A DNA stretch of 64,000 nucleotides from Cucumis sativus (GCF_000004075.3 NC_026657.2:39976732-40040731), one strand, 5' to 3'; numbered from the stretch's first letter, positions 9,290 through 21,845 are shown. Program-made: numbers and translations. Notes: generated from the sequence alone by a model not told the origin.

Positions 9290-11330
9290 CTAACGAACAG
9301 CCTACTCCGGGGGAGTCGGTTCTTCTCCTTTTTCTTTTCCTATTTCTCTTTGTAAAATCACAATCACAAAGCAAAAAGCAAAAAGCAATCATATTATATA
9401 TAAACACTTTATATTATATGCCCTATGCTTTAAACTTGTATAAATTTAAACATTAAACTACTCATTAGGTTACAAAACACTTTTTACTTCATAAATTTTG
9501 ATTTTAGAATAATTTAGTTCTTCAACCTTAGCGGATATAATACATAGCATTTATATATTATAATTTGATTGCAGATAGTCAAATACCTCGAACCCACTGC
9601 AAATAAAAACTTATAGAGAACAAATTAACTATGAACAATAATGTTCACATAAAGTTTTATAAATTTAAGGCTATGTTTATTATTGATTTTCAAAAAAGAA
9701 AATCTTAGTCAACGTTCACTTTACCACACTCATCAATGCCATGTGAAGTATTCAAACATCTATGAGTTGAATTTCATTCACTATAAGTTGATTTTGCTCC
9801 TCTTATTTGTCTTTATTTGTCTTTACTTTGAATCAGAAACGTTAGATTGATAGAATTTTTAGACCAAATTTAATTGTTATAGTTAGAATTTTTTTAAACT
9901 TAAATAACTCTTTATCAATAAATTTGATCTAGCTGAATATTTAAATTGAGTTAAATTGAATATTTGAATTGAGAGAGTGAGATCATTTATTTAGATCTTA
10001 TTTATAGAAGAAGGTAAAAAGGTTGGTATGTATAAATTTAATTTAATTGTTTTTATATATTAAATTAGGATTGGGAATTCAATTTAAATTTATATAAGGA
10101 AGGCTCTTAACAAAATATTTTTAAGAGTTATTGGGGAATAAATTTTCTAAAAAACAATAAAATTAAATAAAACAAAAATAGAAGCATTAATATATAAGAG
10201 AAAATTTTAAATATAGAAAAAAATTAAAAATATTTTAAAACTTAGAAAATAGGTCAAATTCTTAATAGTTGATTTAAATCTTTCTTTTTTGAGAATTTTT
10301 CTATACATATAATTGAATTATAAGTAATATATATATAAAGTAAAATTAAAATTGGATTGGATGGATCGATTTGTTGTAATAAAAAAATAGAAAGGAAAAT
10401 AGTGGCTAGCAAACTGAACCGTGGGATTCGCAAGCACGTGCAACCGACGGATGGATGTGCGCATCTATTCCCACGTGTGATCCTCTCACGTGGTTATTCT
10501 ACTCTTCTGCCATTTGGCACATTCATATTATTTTCTTAATTCTTCTACATTTTTCTAAAGCTTTGACTTCCTAATTCATTTTTTAAATGATGTATTTTTA
10601 TTTATCCATTTACAAGAATGGCTCAACAATAATTAAATGTAAAATTTAAAATCTATAAATTATGTTCATTGCATTTATAAAAAATAGCATAATTTTCGTA
10701 AATAATAAAATTAGTAAAGAAGTTTATATTTTATTCAATTGAAGTATATATTGCTCAATAACTTCATGTTTTCCTTTAATGTTAGTAACTTTATGTTTAG
10801 TACTTCAATGTAGGTTCATGAATTTACATCATCACACCATTCATATCCATTGAAGAAATAACAAAGTGGACATGATGTTTATTTCTTAGATATATATAAT
10901 ATTAAGAAAAATGAAACCTGTCCCCTTAAACATGGGCAGTATTTTTTCTTTCTCCTTTAAATTTTGATTTTTTAATAAAATGTTTCAATTCATTGACTAC
11001 TTTATCCATTCGATTATTATAATCCATTCCCTCAACATATTAAGAATTTCATACTAATGATATGAATTACAATGTGAGCCAAAATGAGGTACCCAAATAT
11101 GGTTTCTAATCTTTAATCGATCCTTAGTTAATGTCACAAGTACATAGTAATTATGTTTAAGTAAGAAGAAGGGAAGTGTTAGACAATAGATAATAAATCA
11201 ATTATTAAAAAAGTAATACATAAATATGTGCCACTAATCTTATGAAACAACTCATAATGATTTATTATACGATCACTAATTATTATATAGTAAATATCTA
11301 ACTTCTATGGTGGTGGAAGTTGTTGTTTTG
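9290..11330. other. AT-rich intergenic DNA with a G-box cluster
   Basis: Mostly AT-rich DNA without a recognisable gene. The exception is 10400-10530, which is less AT-rich and carries three CACGTG sites (separate entry). Confidence 0.6.
10435..10492. promoter_or_regulatory. Cluster of three G-boxes
   Basis: Three perfect CACGTG hexamers in 58 bp, at 10435-10440, 10472-10477 and 10487-10492, with a CCGAC word between them (10444-10448). They lie 1.3 kb above the TPR-like start (minus strand) and about 2.5 kb above the likely OST4 leader. Clustering suggests a bZIP/bHLH-bound regulatory element; the target gene is unknown. Confidence 0.5.
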
Positions 11331-11384
11331 AAGCGGAGTTTTCAAATGGTGGTGTTGAGGTTGGGTCAATGGTGTTGGTCGGAG

Positions 11385-11640
11385 ATGAGTGTTTTGAAAA
11401 TAAATGTGGATGCTACTTGCTTTCTGTCCAGATAATTAGGGTTGGGTTTGAGTTGTGTGGTATAGAATGAGGTGAGTGATCTTATTGTTGTGGATGTATG
11501 TTTTCGGTGTATATTTTTTCTAGCTGAAGTGGGAGAAATCCATGGTATTCTTGCTGGTTTGAGGCTTGCAAAGGAAATAGGGTTTAGGCAAATTTTGGAT
11601 CGAGTCTGATGTTGCTTATGTGTGGTTCAGTCCATCCTTT
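11385..11640 (+). pseudogene. Decayed RNase H-like (RVT_3) fragment, probably LINE-derived
   Basis: The forward frame reads VLKINVDAT at 11391-11417, then, in the same frame from about 11523, AEVGEIHGILAGLRLAKEIG, followed by a shifted IESDVAYV near 11599. These match the RNase H fold signature of plant non-LTR retroelements and related host proteins: a KxNxDA first strand, E-x-x-A/G-IL-x-GL-x-LAK helix and ESD acidic pair. Stops and a frame change interrupt it, so it is not functional. I see no reverse transcriptase upstream, so it is a 3' fragment. It could equally be a dead copy of a stand-alone host RNase H gene. Confidence 0.6.
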
Positions 11641-11659
11641 CTCTCCTGTTTTCTTTTTT

Positions 11660-12945
11660 TCCTATGAGATTCTTTATGTTGAAGCTTTGCTCTTATTAGT
11701 TGGTTAAATATTAGGGAGTTAATGTATTTCCCTTCTAATTGTATATTGTGGCCCATACTTTGGTCAAATAATTTGCTTTGTTTTCTTATATGAGTCCATC
11801 TTATTCTGATTGGTTTTTCTGTGTTATTGGAGTCGATAAGGTTGTTGTTTTGATGATTAATATATATTGTCTTTAATAGCTTTCTTAAAGAAAAGAAAAA
11901 GAAATCGAACATCTAGCTTTGTTTTTGTTTTTGCATCCAATGACCTACATACTCTTCGGTTCAGAAGATTGTTGCCTTTTTATTGCATCTTCGTATCCCA
12001 TGTTATCTTTTTCCATATCTTCCAATGTACAGTTAAAAACAATAGTTCTTTGTTGTGTAGGTTCGTTTTGGGCAAGAGGGGCAAGTCAAAGAATTCTCAT
12101 GCCCTCATAGCCAATACACTTCCCACATTTACCCATCAAACTCTGTTTCAAGACTTGCACCTAAATAAAGATGTGAGAATTTGAATATTCATCTTCTTCT
12201 TTCCTAGCAAACTACTCAAAAAAATACTATTGATTCGGAGAAGATAATGTGATGCTAGTTACTATAAAAATTAATGCAAAAGGTACGTTTAAGAAAGCAT
12301 ATGATTAAGATTATGAATGATCAACTATACAAATTCTTATATATATTACACTCCAAAATTAACATATGACCGAAGAGACATTTAGGGTATAGAAATATCT
12401 TAAATCTATTATATGACAGTGTAAAAATGTCTTGAATTTGTTATATGACACTCTGAAATATCAAAGATAGAAGTTTTGTTGTTGAATTTGTATTTATATT
12501 GCATATGTTGACTTTCGTATTTAGGTAGTGCACTATTAAGTCTTCCCCCAAAGGATTGAAGAGAGACTTAGCCTTCTATAAAGCAAAAGGTTGGAGAGTT
12601 TTGAGGAGAAACTTAGCCCTTACCAAAATTATATAACTTTTTCAAATCTTATACCAAATTCTTATATTTTTTAAAATTTCTCCAAATTTGACCATATCTA
12701 TCAAACCTTATATCAATTTTTACATAATTATTCGTCCAATCTTTAGCCTAACTCATGTGTTCCATAATTGTATGATTTTTTTCAAATTTCCAAATGAATT
12801 TATTAATTATGATTTTCAAGGTGACTTTCATGTGAACTCTTAGTCTAAGAATAAATATAAATAAGCAAATATTTAAAATCGCCCCCAAAAAATGCAATAT
12901 TTTCAAAAGGGAACCCCAAAAGAATTATAATTTCGTTCTCGCCAA
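11660..12945. other. Intergenic DNA upstream of OST4
   Basis: AT-rich DNA. A partly open forward stretch at 11867-12184 continues beyond the RNase H remnant and may be its flank, but I recognise no domain. Around 12540-12630 the phrase AGAGACTTAGCC / AGAAACTTAGCC recurs. The OST4 promoter should lie in the last few hundred bases. Confidence 0.5.
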
Positions 12946-12949
12946 ATCG

Positions 12950-14991
12950 CTTGCTCCCGCCCCTCTCAATCGCTGACCGCACGACGCTCTCTCAGTCTCC
13001 GCTGCATTTCTCATCTTCTTTTCCAGCAATTACCAACTCAACGAACGATTCATCAGAGTAATTCATCTCTTTTTCTGTTTTTTTTTCATTTACATTTTCT
13101 CCACTTGGTCCATGGATTTTTATTTCATAATTTTGTTGAATTCATCCAGATCTACCCAGCTTGGCCTTGTAATTTCCCTTCAGAATCCAATGACAAACCC
13201 TAAGAATTCTGTTTGTTGGGTTCCTTTTTATGAATAATTTACCCCCTTTTTTGTATAGCTGCTAAGACAAGACTTCCCAATTGGTAACACCGATTGGAAT
13301 TGAACATTCTTGATCATTTCTAGTGTAACGCTGTTTGGATTGTATAAGGTCTAAGGGTTTATTTAATTTAGCTTTCAGGGTTTTTTTAGAGTTATTAGAT
13401 CCTGCTAGCAATTTCCCATTTTGATAAAGGGTAACTTAGATTTATGCCATGGAGTTCCAATTTTCAGAGTATGCTAATTAAGTTTGACATATCTTAACCC
13501 AGTTAAGGCATTATAATTTTGATCAAATCATAGCTTGGAATCTCCAACTCCAGCTTGCTTGCTCAACTTTTACATGTTGTTGTACCCAAAAAAAAGAACT
13601 TGGTGTTTTGAAGGACTAATCTGATGAAAATTGAAACCTGAAGTTCTAGATTTGTTTGATGGCTCTGAATTCTGGAGTGAGTGAGTGTGTGTAAAACATG
13701 TGGCGAGCTTGTTGCTGAGTTGATTGGATTTTTTTTTAAAGCACCATTGTTTCTTTTTATTGAGAACAAGCACTATGCTTTCTGCTTCTGAAACATTGAT
13801 TGCTTATTTTGATCTGCATTTGATGATATTTTTGGTTGTTCTTATGCTCCTGAATTGAAACAAAGAACAACCCTTTAATTTATCCATCTCAATAAAAGAC
13901 ACCGTAACAGAAACTTAAGGCCTGCACACTACACCTTTCTTTTACCCTGTAAACTTTTTACCAATTGACGATAATAATATTGACGTTTGGATTCCAGAAG
14001 AGTAACAATATTTGCCCCCTACCCCCGACACACACACTCACACATACGTTGTGCAAAACCACTTTCGTCATAAAGTCAGAGACACCTCAACTTTTGTGAA
14101 AGCTTTCTTCCCTTCATACGTTCCAACCTTTTGAGTTCCTTAGCCAACTTCTTACCTCCATCTCTCTTGTTAGAAGTTTACCTTAATTGATAGCGAAGCC
14201 TCAGAGGAACAACATGTACACCTATTGAAGCAAAAGCAGCCGACCCTGAGAGTTAATTTCCAATAAATTAAAGGGGAGATCTGGAAACCTTATAGGGTTG
14301 TTCGTTTTTTGAATCATCATAAATCATTTTTAGCATTTTGAAAGAGGTACAACCAAGCTTGTCACTTTCATGTTAATATTGACCAATGTGTGATGTGAAT
14401 GAAATGCTGATAGATTTAAGATTCATACATTTTATTTGTAGTAACGGTTCTAGAATATTCGTATGAGTACTCGTTTTCAAATGTCCAGTTTCTCGATGTT
14501 CAGAGTGTGCCAAGGAAACAACGCTACACATTGTAGAAGTGCAAAAGAAAAAACCGTGACTCAACTTGATGTGGAAAAGAATAAAAACTGAGTTGAGATC
14601 ATTTTCACTAATATTTTGTTCTTGTTGGAGTTGCCAAGAAACTAAGCACATTCCATATGTTTTTTCAATTCATTTTATGGGTTGCCGTAATTTCTGCTGA
14701 ATGCAAGAGTTGAGAAATGTTAGAAACCTGTTAGTTTTGCCTTGAATTCTTAAATTTTCTTTCATTTGTTAATAATATAATTGTCCATCTGATACAAAGC
14801 TCTATTTCAAGCTGACACCCTGTGTAAAACACTTGTTTAAAGAATTGTGGTTAATGTTTAACCTGATTGTTTTACAGATGTTTGATGATCAAGATCTCGG
14901 CTTTTTCGCAAATTTTCTTGGAATCTTTATATTTGTATTGGTAATAGCATTTCACTATGTGATGGCTGATCCAAAATATGAGGGCAACTAA
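12950..14991 (+). other. OST4 transcription unit with leader intron (predicted)
   Basis: A less AT-rich stretch at about 12950-13057 looks like a 5' untranslated exon. The best donor is AGA|GTAATT, with intron 13058-14877 (1,820 bp) ending TTTTACAG directly before the ATG at 14878. This leader-intron structure is inferred from splice words and composition. The intron also contains a short reverse-strand lysine-rich open stretch (about 14075-14190) that I could not identify. Confidence 0.55.
14878..14991 (+). CDS. OST4: Oligosaccharyltransferase subunit OST4 (37 residues)
   Basis: A 38-codon frame encodes [17 protein letters not shown], a hydrophobic segment (about residues 9-29) and the tail [10 protein letters not shown]. 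This is essentially the whole of plant OST4, normally 35-40 residues. Known: OST4 is a single-pass subunit of the ER oligosaccharyltransferase complex, which transfers the lipid-linked glycan to Asn in N-X-S/T sites; it helps hold the STT3 catalytic subunit to its partner subunits. The ATG follows immediately after a TTTTACAG acceptor, so the coding exon starts exactly at the start codon and the leader lies in an upstream exon. The frame is short enough to be missed by automatic gene calling. No internal stop or deviation from the family is visible. Confidence 0.93.
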   Translation: MFDDQDLGFFANFLGIFIFVLVIAFHYVMADPKYEGN

Positions 14992-17632
14992 TCATCTCCT
15001 CTAATTTTCTTCACCATGGAGACAGCTATAACTTGATGGAGTTTACACTATTGTTGGTTTGCGTTATCTACTCTTCCTTTTGCTACACTACTTTCACTAG
15101 ATCAAAACTTTAACCTCTTCATAGTATAGAATGTATCGCTCGACGGTGAAGACATTGTTTCCTTCACAAATGAAGCCTATTTTAGTGATTTTATAATAGT
15201 CTTTGAATTTTTATTTTTGTGTCTAATTAGTCCTTCATCTATTCCCTACTTTTTTCTTTCAAAATTTGAAATCCAAAGCTCCAGGAAACACAAAATTTAT
15301 ATTTATACCTAATAGAACAATCTAATTTTAAATCTATTTTAATGGATGCTTTTAGGCTTTAAATCCTAGGTTAGGAATCTATCCTACATTTTTGTAGTTA
15401 AAATACAAATTAAAAATTAAGAGACTTATCGGATACTTTTGAAAGTTTGGTGTATAATTTCAAAACGAGCTTCCTTTTCACACGTTCTTTCGTTGTAGTT
15501 TCTATTTCTCATCCTACACTTGAAAAGATATATATTTTTAATTATTATTTGACAAGTATTGTGTGATCCAACCAAGATGAAATTGCTCATTCAAGAGGAG
15601 AGGGGGAGACAGTGACAAACAAAGATATTTTTAGAAAGCCATGTGGGATTTTAGTTTGTTTGATTCTCATTGGTTGCATTAAGTTTGTACTAAGTTTTTT
15701 ATGTGTTTGTATTCATTTTTTATTGCATTAAAATTTGCTTACAAAACCCATATGTCTTTTGTTTTATGAATAATTTTTCTAATAAATGTTTTAACTATTG
15801 AATATTAATTTATGTCATAACCAAATATATATCTTTTGAATGTGGATTATTTGTGTCGCCATGGTGCAATATTAATTTAATAGTAAGCCCTAAAGAAAGG
15901 GACAATTTCCTTTTTTTTTTTCACCATTGTCAACTTATTTATTATTCTTTTAATTTTGCTTTCTAATGCTAGATCTATTAAATTTAAAATTGTAATTGAA
16001 CACTAATTGAGATGTTTTCAAACTAATAGGAAAAACGCGGTGTCATTTTAGCATTTTTCCTAAAAGGCAAAGTTGAAAGACAACACCTATCTAATATAGT
16101 TTTAATTGCATTTTGTTTTTCCTAAAAAAAGCCCATAATTTTTTATAGTCAAAATTATCGATATCTTTTATATGGTTGGCGATGTTTAATGTCCTATGGC
16201 CAACAAAAGTGATTTTAACTTGAATCTCTTAAGGTCATGACAATGTGCTCTACAGAGTCTTTTTAAAAAAATGTCTCTTTACAACAAACATAACATCACC
16301 ATTTGAATAAAAAACGATAGCTTTGATACTCACATCGTTGTTATGAATTAGGAGGGATTGTAGACTGAAAACTAGGAGAGATACTACAATAAAATAAACT
16401 AGATGATTACGTCCATGTCAAATGACAAAAGCAATCAAAACAAAGATACAAACATCCAACGGATTCAAGATCTCTCACAAGCTTGCAAAGAAAGAAACAC
16501 CAAATATGATTGTTTGGGTTGCAGTATAAAAGAGCTATGGATACTTGATTAAGAAGCATAAGAAACATAGTAGACACATCTCCTCCACAAGCAATGATAG
16601 AAGAACTCATGACATGTAGTGAGCAATTAGTTTAGGCAATCACGCCACCAAAACAAAACTCATCTTTATATTCATCTCAAGCCTTGAGGAAGGTGAAGCT
16701 TCCATTGTCCAAAGACCAACATCAACAAACTTGTTCCAACTCTTTGCACAATATAGACTTCACTTGTATCCATATATATATGTATATATATTTGTTTGAA
16801 AATTTTGAATATCTATATTAGACACAAGTTGAAAGTTCAAATAGTTAATGTCTAAGTCTTTTAAACATAATTTAAAGTTCAAAATTTTAATAAAGAATGT
16901 TTAAAAAAAGTATATTAAACACTACTCAATTTATTAGAACTAAACTTGTAACTTTTATTAATACTATTGGCTTTTTAAAATGTTGCTAAAGTTTTTATGT
17001 TTAAATGTAGATGATTAGAAGATGAATGTCACTTCCAATTTGAAATCTTTGGAGATCATTAATTGAGAGAAAGGCATAAGATCTTGGGAGGAAAAGTTAA
17101 TTGTTTTTTCTTTTTACAAAATAATAGGGTGGAGAGTTTGGAAATCCTTCTCTGTTCTGTTCTTTCTTCTTACAAGTTATCCCATCATTTCTATCGCACT
17201 TCAAATCTAACCTCTATTACTCTTATCTATTTTCCTTCCATTTTTAATACCCAACTACCCTTGTTTTTCGCTCACTTGTTCTTCTTTTCATCTTCATAGA
17301 TCTCTCTCTTCTTCCTACTAACTCTTTTTTTTTTTTTTTCTCGCATTTCTTCTCTTCTTCGATCTGTTCTTTTGCTTTTTTTCTCCATTTTTGTAATGGG
17401 GTGGCCTAATTTTTCACCTTTCAACTTCCGGGAACTGTTGTTCTTTTTAGTTTGAAGAAACCCATTTGTGTATTCCTCTTCAAAAGTTTCCCAAAGCTGG
17501 AGAAACCTTTGGTAACCATGTCTCTGCAATTAGGGTTTTATGGGTGTTTTTTGTGTGTGACGATTTTGTAGCTTTTTGGATGTAATAATTTCTGGGTTTT
17601 TTCTTTTATCGTGGTGGGTGTGATTATTTGGA
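14992..17632. other. Intergenic DNA between OST4 and the CCCH gene
   Basis: The first 300 bp or so are the probable OST4 3' untranslated region. The rest is AT-rich with no recognisable gene. From about 17130 to 17400 it becomes pyrimidine-rich (long T and TTCTTC runs), typical of a plant promoter and 5' leader, here for the CCCH zinc-finger gene starting at 17633. Confidence 0.6.
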
Positions 17633-19830
17633 ATGGATTATAGTGGAGGAAACGTGGTTCACGTGATCTCTGGGACGAGCAATGAGAATTGGCCAGGGGA
17701 AGTTTGGGCTACGGAAGATGAATACAGAGCTTGGAACAATGGCGGTGATGGGTCTGTTGATACGCCTTCCAATTCGAGTTATGATCAAAGGCAATCTCAA
17801 AGCCGGTCCGGTAGCGAACCCCCAAACAAAAAATCCAGAAGCTCACAGGATGTTACATCTTCGAATCGATCGAAAGCGATCGGAAAAATGTTTTTCAAGA
17901 CCAAACTCTGCTGCAAATTCCGTGCTGGAACTTGTCCTTACATCACAAATTGCAATTTCGCTCATAGCATTGAGGAGCTCAGGCGACCACCACACAATTG
18001 GCAGGTATTAGGATTGGTTCTTAGTTAATAGTTGAGATTTTCTTTTGTTATTTGCTTTCTTTAATTGTTAGCTTGATAGTTGAAATCCATAGTTGGGGTA
18101 GTTCAGTTCTGTTACGAAATTGGTTGAATATAATATCATGAGTTCCTTATTGCACTGAGTCTTGTCAGCAGGAAATTGTGGCCGCCCATGAGGAAGAGAA
18201 GGCGGTATTATCGGAGCCAAGGGAGGAATTTCAAATTCCTTCACTTGGGACATCGAATTTTGGTTCTGAATCGCAGAGGTCGTATAAAGGTCGACACTGC
18301 AAGAAGTTTTACACAGAGGAGGGGTGTCCGTATGGGGATAGTTGTACGTTTCTTCATGATGAGCAGTCAAAGAATCGAGAGAGTGTAGCAATAAGCTTGG
18401 GTCCTGGTGGATACAGTGGTGGTGGTGGTGGTGGTGGTGGAGGTGGTGGTGGTGGTTCAGGAAATGGATCCAACACAAAGCCTTCAAATTGGAAAACAAG
18501 GATTTGTAACAAGTGGGAGTTGACAGGATATTGTCCATTTGGGAACAAATGCCATTTTGCTCATGGTGCTGCTGGTATGTTCCCTCGTAGTTTCCTCTCT
18601 CTCTCCCTTTGGTAATGAAATGATTGTAAATTTGTAATATGATTCTACATTTTAAAGGGAAATGTTCCAATAAAGAAAGATTATGTCTCTACAGTCTCTC
18701 AGTGATTGTTGGTGTGTGATTAGATGGAATCTACATGAAATCACTACTTAGGTTATTAGTATATAATATCCATTGCTGTTCAACACTTAGTCTGTCGGTG
18801 CTCAACACTTAAGGCCCAAGCCATGGATGAAGATAATCTTTCTAATATCTTTGAAAGAAATTGGTCTTATGATACGCTATAGGTTATGGTTACCTCTGCT
18901 CAATCTTGCTTGACTTTCGTTGTGATTTTATAGAAAAATGGTTCCTTGTGTAGCCTAAGCTTGTTTCTTTAGTATCTACACATGCATATGACATAAATCT
19001 TTAATCGAGTCCATTTACTCCCCATACTTCCTGTTTAATTCTGTATTGTTTTACTTTAACAATGTAAGATTTTCTTTCAACTTGCAAGATTCTGAAATCA
19101 ACTGAAGAGTTTGTAGATACCATTGTTAAACATTCTAGTGAAGATTTTTTCGGATTCAATCTAGAATATTAAATGACTTTGGAGAATATAAGGAAATTTT
19201 TAAGATTCTATAATGCTATTGTTCATTAAATACATCTTGTCAATTAATACAAAAAAGAATCAATTTTACTTGGGGAGTGTTTTCAGAAAGTATAGAATTC
19301 TAGTTGAGTATTTTTTATGAGAACTTGTTGTCAGGCTCATGCATATATATCTAACTAGCCTTTATTCTTTCCCATGATTTTTGATGCTTTTGTTTCTTTG
19401 AGTCACCCAGATTTATGTCAACTTTGATGTAGCCATATAGGTTGAGTCGGTTAACCGATTAGGATATTGTTGTGTCTTGTTGATCAAAAGGAACGTTGAA
19501 TGAGTTCTTTAGTTTTAGTGCTTTTAGATTTAATACTTTGAATTAACCACAGAATTGCACCGTTATGGCGGTGGGCTTATGGAGACAGAAACTAGAGACT
19601 CTTCAGCTGCACCTCCTGACCTGAAGCAGGGTGTATTGCCAAAAGCTCCTGGCGATACTTTGGTTGCTTCTGTTCCTTCAGCACCTCATTCAGATGTTTA
19701 CCATGTGGTGGTTCCATCACAGAGGTCGACCATTGTAATTCAAAGGCCAGGGCAGAGAACTCATCAGAAGTGGAAGGGTCCCGATAAAATCAGTCGGATA
19801 TATGGTGATTGGATTGATGACATTGAATAA
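17633..19830 (+). CDS. CCCH zinc-finger protein with three C3H fingers
   Basis: Three exons, 17633-18004, 18172-18574 and 19553-19830, give 350 residues. Fingers seen: C93-x7-C101-x5-C107-x3-H111; C167-x8-C176-x5-C182-x3-H186; C236-x8-C245-x5-C251-x3-H255. The first is slightly non-standard in spacing and includes a Cys pair (C93-C94). Between fingers two and three a GGT microsatellite encodes 13 glycines (about 207-219). The N-terminus is acidic and Ser/Gln-rich; the C-terminus ends KISRIYGDWIDDIE. Known: plant proteins with this three-finger layout (Arabidopsis C3H12/C3H39 type) are RNA-binding or regulatory; their targets are poorly known. Exon 2 has a tandem CAG-CAG acceptor (18166-18171), so isoforms with one extra Gln at the junction are possible. 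The start is the first ATG after a pyrimidine-rich leader. The 978-bp second intron shows no separate gene. Confidence 0.93.
18418..18457 (+). repeat. GGT microsatellite encoding polyglycine
   Basis: An almost pure (GGT)n run with one GGA, inside exon 2 of the CCCH gene, encoding the polyglycine linker. Its length is a multiple of three, so slippage would change linker length without breaking the frame. Confidence 0.9.
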
Positions 19831-21845
19831 TAGGTATCCAAGTGATCGCTGAACGTGAATAACGAGAACTTAAAAGTTCCATAGTTAACAGACATTGTGA
19901 TGGACTTGGTGGTCTCTCATAAGCATTTGGCAGATGAAGATTCTGTTTGTTCGGGTTAAGTTTCGATTGGTTCTTTTCTTATTCTCGTCCTCAACCCCAC
20001 TTCAGTTCGGAGGTTTGAGAAAATTGAAGCACATGGTCTTTATCTGTTAGAGTTGTTATCTTCTGTAGTTAATGTAATCTTTTTTCTTCTAAAGAAAAGA
20101 AAAATGTATGAATGTCATCACCACCCCTTCTTAGTTCATAATTGATTAATTCTTGTGCGTTCTGGGAAATGTTTAACCTTATTGTAATTGGGAATATGAG
20201 TCCTTCAAATGAGGCAGGGTAGCAATTTTTATACATTGACATTGTGATTGCTGAGGTTCCCACATTGTAGTGTTGGTAGTTAGACTGTTACATTGTTTCC
20301 CCTTTTTTGTATAATGTGTTGTAGATTACAATATTCTCTTTACAGATATTTCATCTATCCTTCTTTCTCTCATTTGTCATGTTTGCTGTTGATATTGGAT
20401 GCTTTGTCTCTTTGCAATGTTTGTAAGTGTTTAACTTTCTTGAATTGAATGTTATTTGCAATTAACATGGAGAGAATTATGAAAATTCAGGACTTTGGTG
20501 TGCTTTGAGATAACTATGTTCGTCAATTTTACACTTAAACCTTTTCTTTTATCAAAAAAGTAAACAAAAAAAATAAAGTGTTTCTTTAGATAGTCAAAGG
20601 TAAGGGTTTTTGTCATAACATGTGAATCAGTTTGTTTGTTTGTTGAGAAATTAACTGTGTAGAAAAGAAATTTTAGGTAACAGAGATTTTGTTGGGTTAC
20701 AACGAAATGGTTTTCTTTGTTTTTCCCCCTCTTTATAATCATACAAATGTTAGAGTTTGAATGCCCCATGAAACTTTTAGAAAATCTACTGCCAAGTTAG
20801 GAATTCTTTGGTATCAAAATCAACATTTTTACATGTTTTCTGTTCAGTTGTTGGTGATATTCCTATTTTATTAGTAAGATAGGAAACTATTTAGAGCAAT
20901 AAAAAAAACTCATTAACCTTATAAGATAGATGTGTTACTTTCTTCATTTTCAACTAGTTTTGATATGAAATCACATCCTTTCAAATTAAGTGTTGCAATA
21001 GTGTCATCCTCGATTGACAAAATCATCTCTATGAAGGATTATCCATTGGCCAACATGGTAGGATTTCATGTCTCTTATGAGTTGCTTCAATTTTGTTTTC
21101 TTCTTCTTTACAAGTTCATATTTTATGTTTATGTTTATAATGGTGGTGGAAATGAAACAAAAGTCCCACATTTATTAGATAAGAGAATGATTATATATAT
21201 AAGTGATGACAACTATCTTTCTTTGTATATGATATCTCTAAGATAGACCATTAAAAATTTTTGTTTGGATTTGGAACTAAAACAAGTTTTAGCATTCTTA
21301 ATAATTAATTGATCTTCTCAATTAAAAGATCCACGAAAATATTAATTATTTGCGACCTACTCTAGTAGTCCTAACATCCAACTTTATCCATGTTGTAGTA
21401 GATGGTTTGGGTTATTTAGGGTACCCGGATAGCTTCTAAATTTTGATATGATGGATAACATTGCAAATAAATAAAGTACCAAATCTCTAGGGTTTAGAAG
21501 ATATAAATATCAACAAAATAGAAAAGGGGTATACCCTATGGAATGAAGTAAACGAGAGAAATGGGGAATGGAGGTGATGAGTGTTGATAAAAGGTTTTTG
21601 TCCATATACTTAAAAAGTACAAATGGTTACAATATTATTGATGAAACAAAATGTAAAAGGTTTGGTGGCATTTGATGGTGTGTGGTAGTAGGAGAAATTT
21701 AGGGGAAATGCATGAGGTGGAGGTGGAGTTTTTGAAGGTTTTGCATGTGTGAGGAGTAGCCACACATGTTGAACAAAAAGGAAAATAGAAGCCACATTAA
21801 AAGGAGAGAAAAAAGGAATGTGTGTTGGTCATGAAAGGAATGGAG
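19831..21845. other. Intergenic DNA between the CCCH and ATL genes
   Basis: To about 20330 probably 3' untranslated region of the CCCH gene. Beyond it, AT-rich DNA with an LTR-like remnant near 21150-21245. No gene recognised. Confidence 0.55.
21150..21245 (+). mobile_element. LTR retrotransposon LTR remnant, probably Copia
   Basis: The string around AAAGTCCCACATTTATTAGA followed by GAGAATGATTATATATATAA and GTGATGACAACTAT resembles a common dicot Copia-type LTR segment. It is a small broken fragment with no coding part and looks old. It may be related to the fragment at 6190-6300 in the opposite orientation. Assigned from recall of the word pattern only. Confidence 0.35.

Noticed and set aside
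20932-21246. 104-codon plus-strand frame
   Set aside because: Its second half overlaps the LTR-like remnant and the first half has no recognisable domain.
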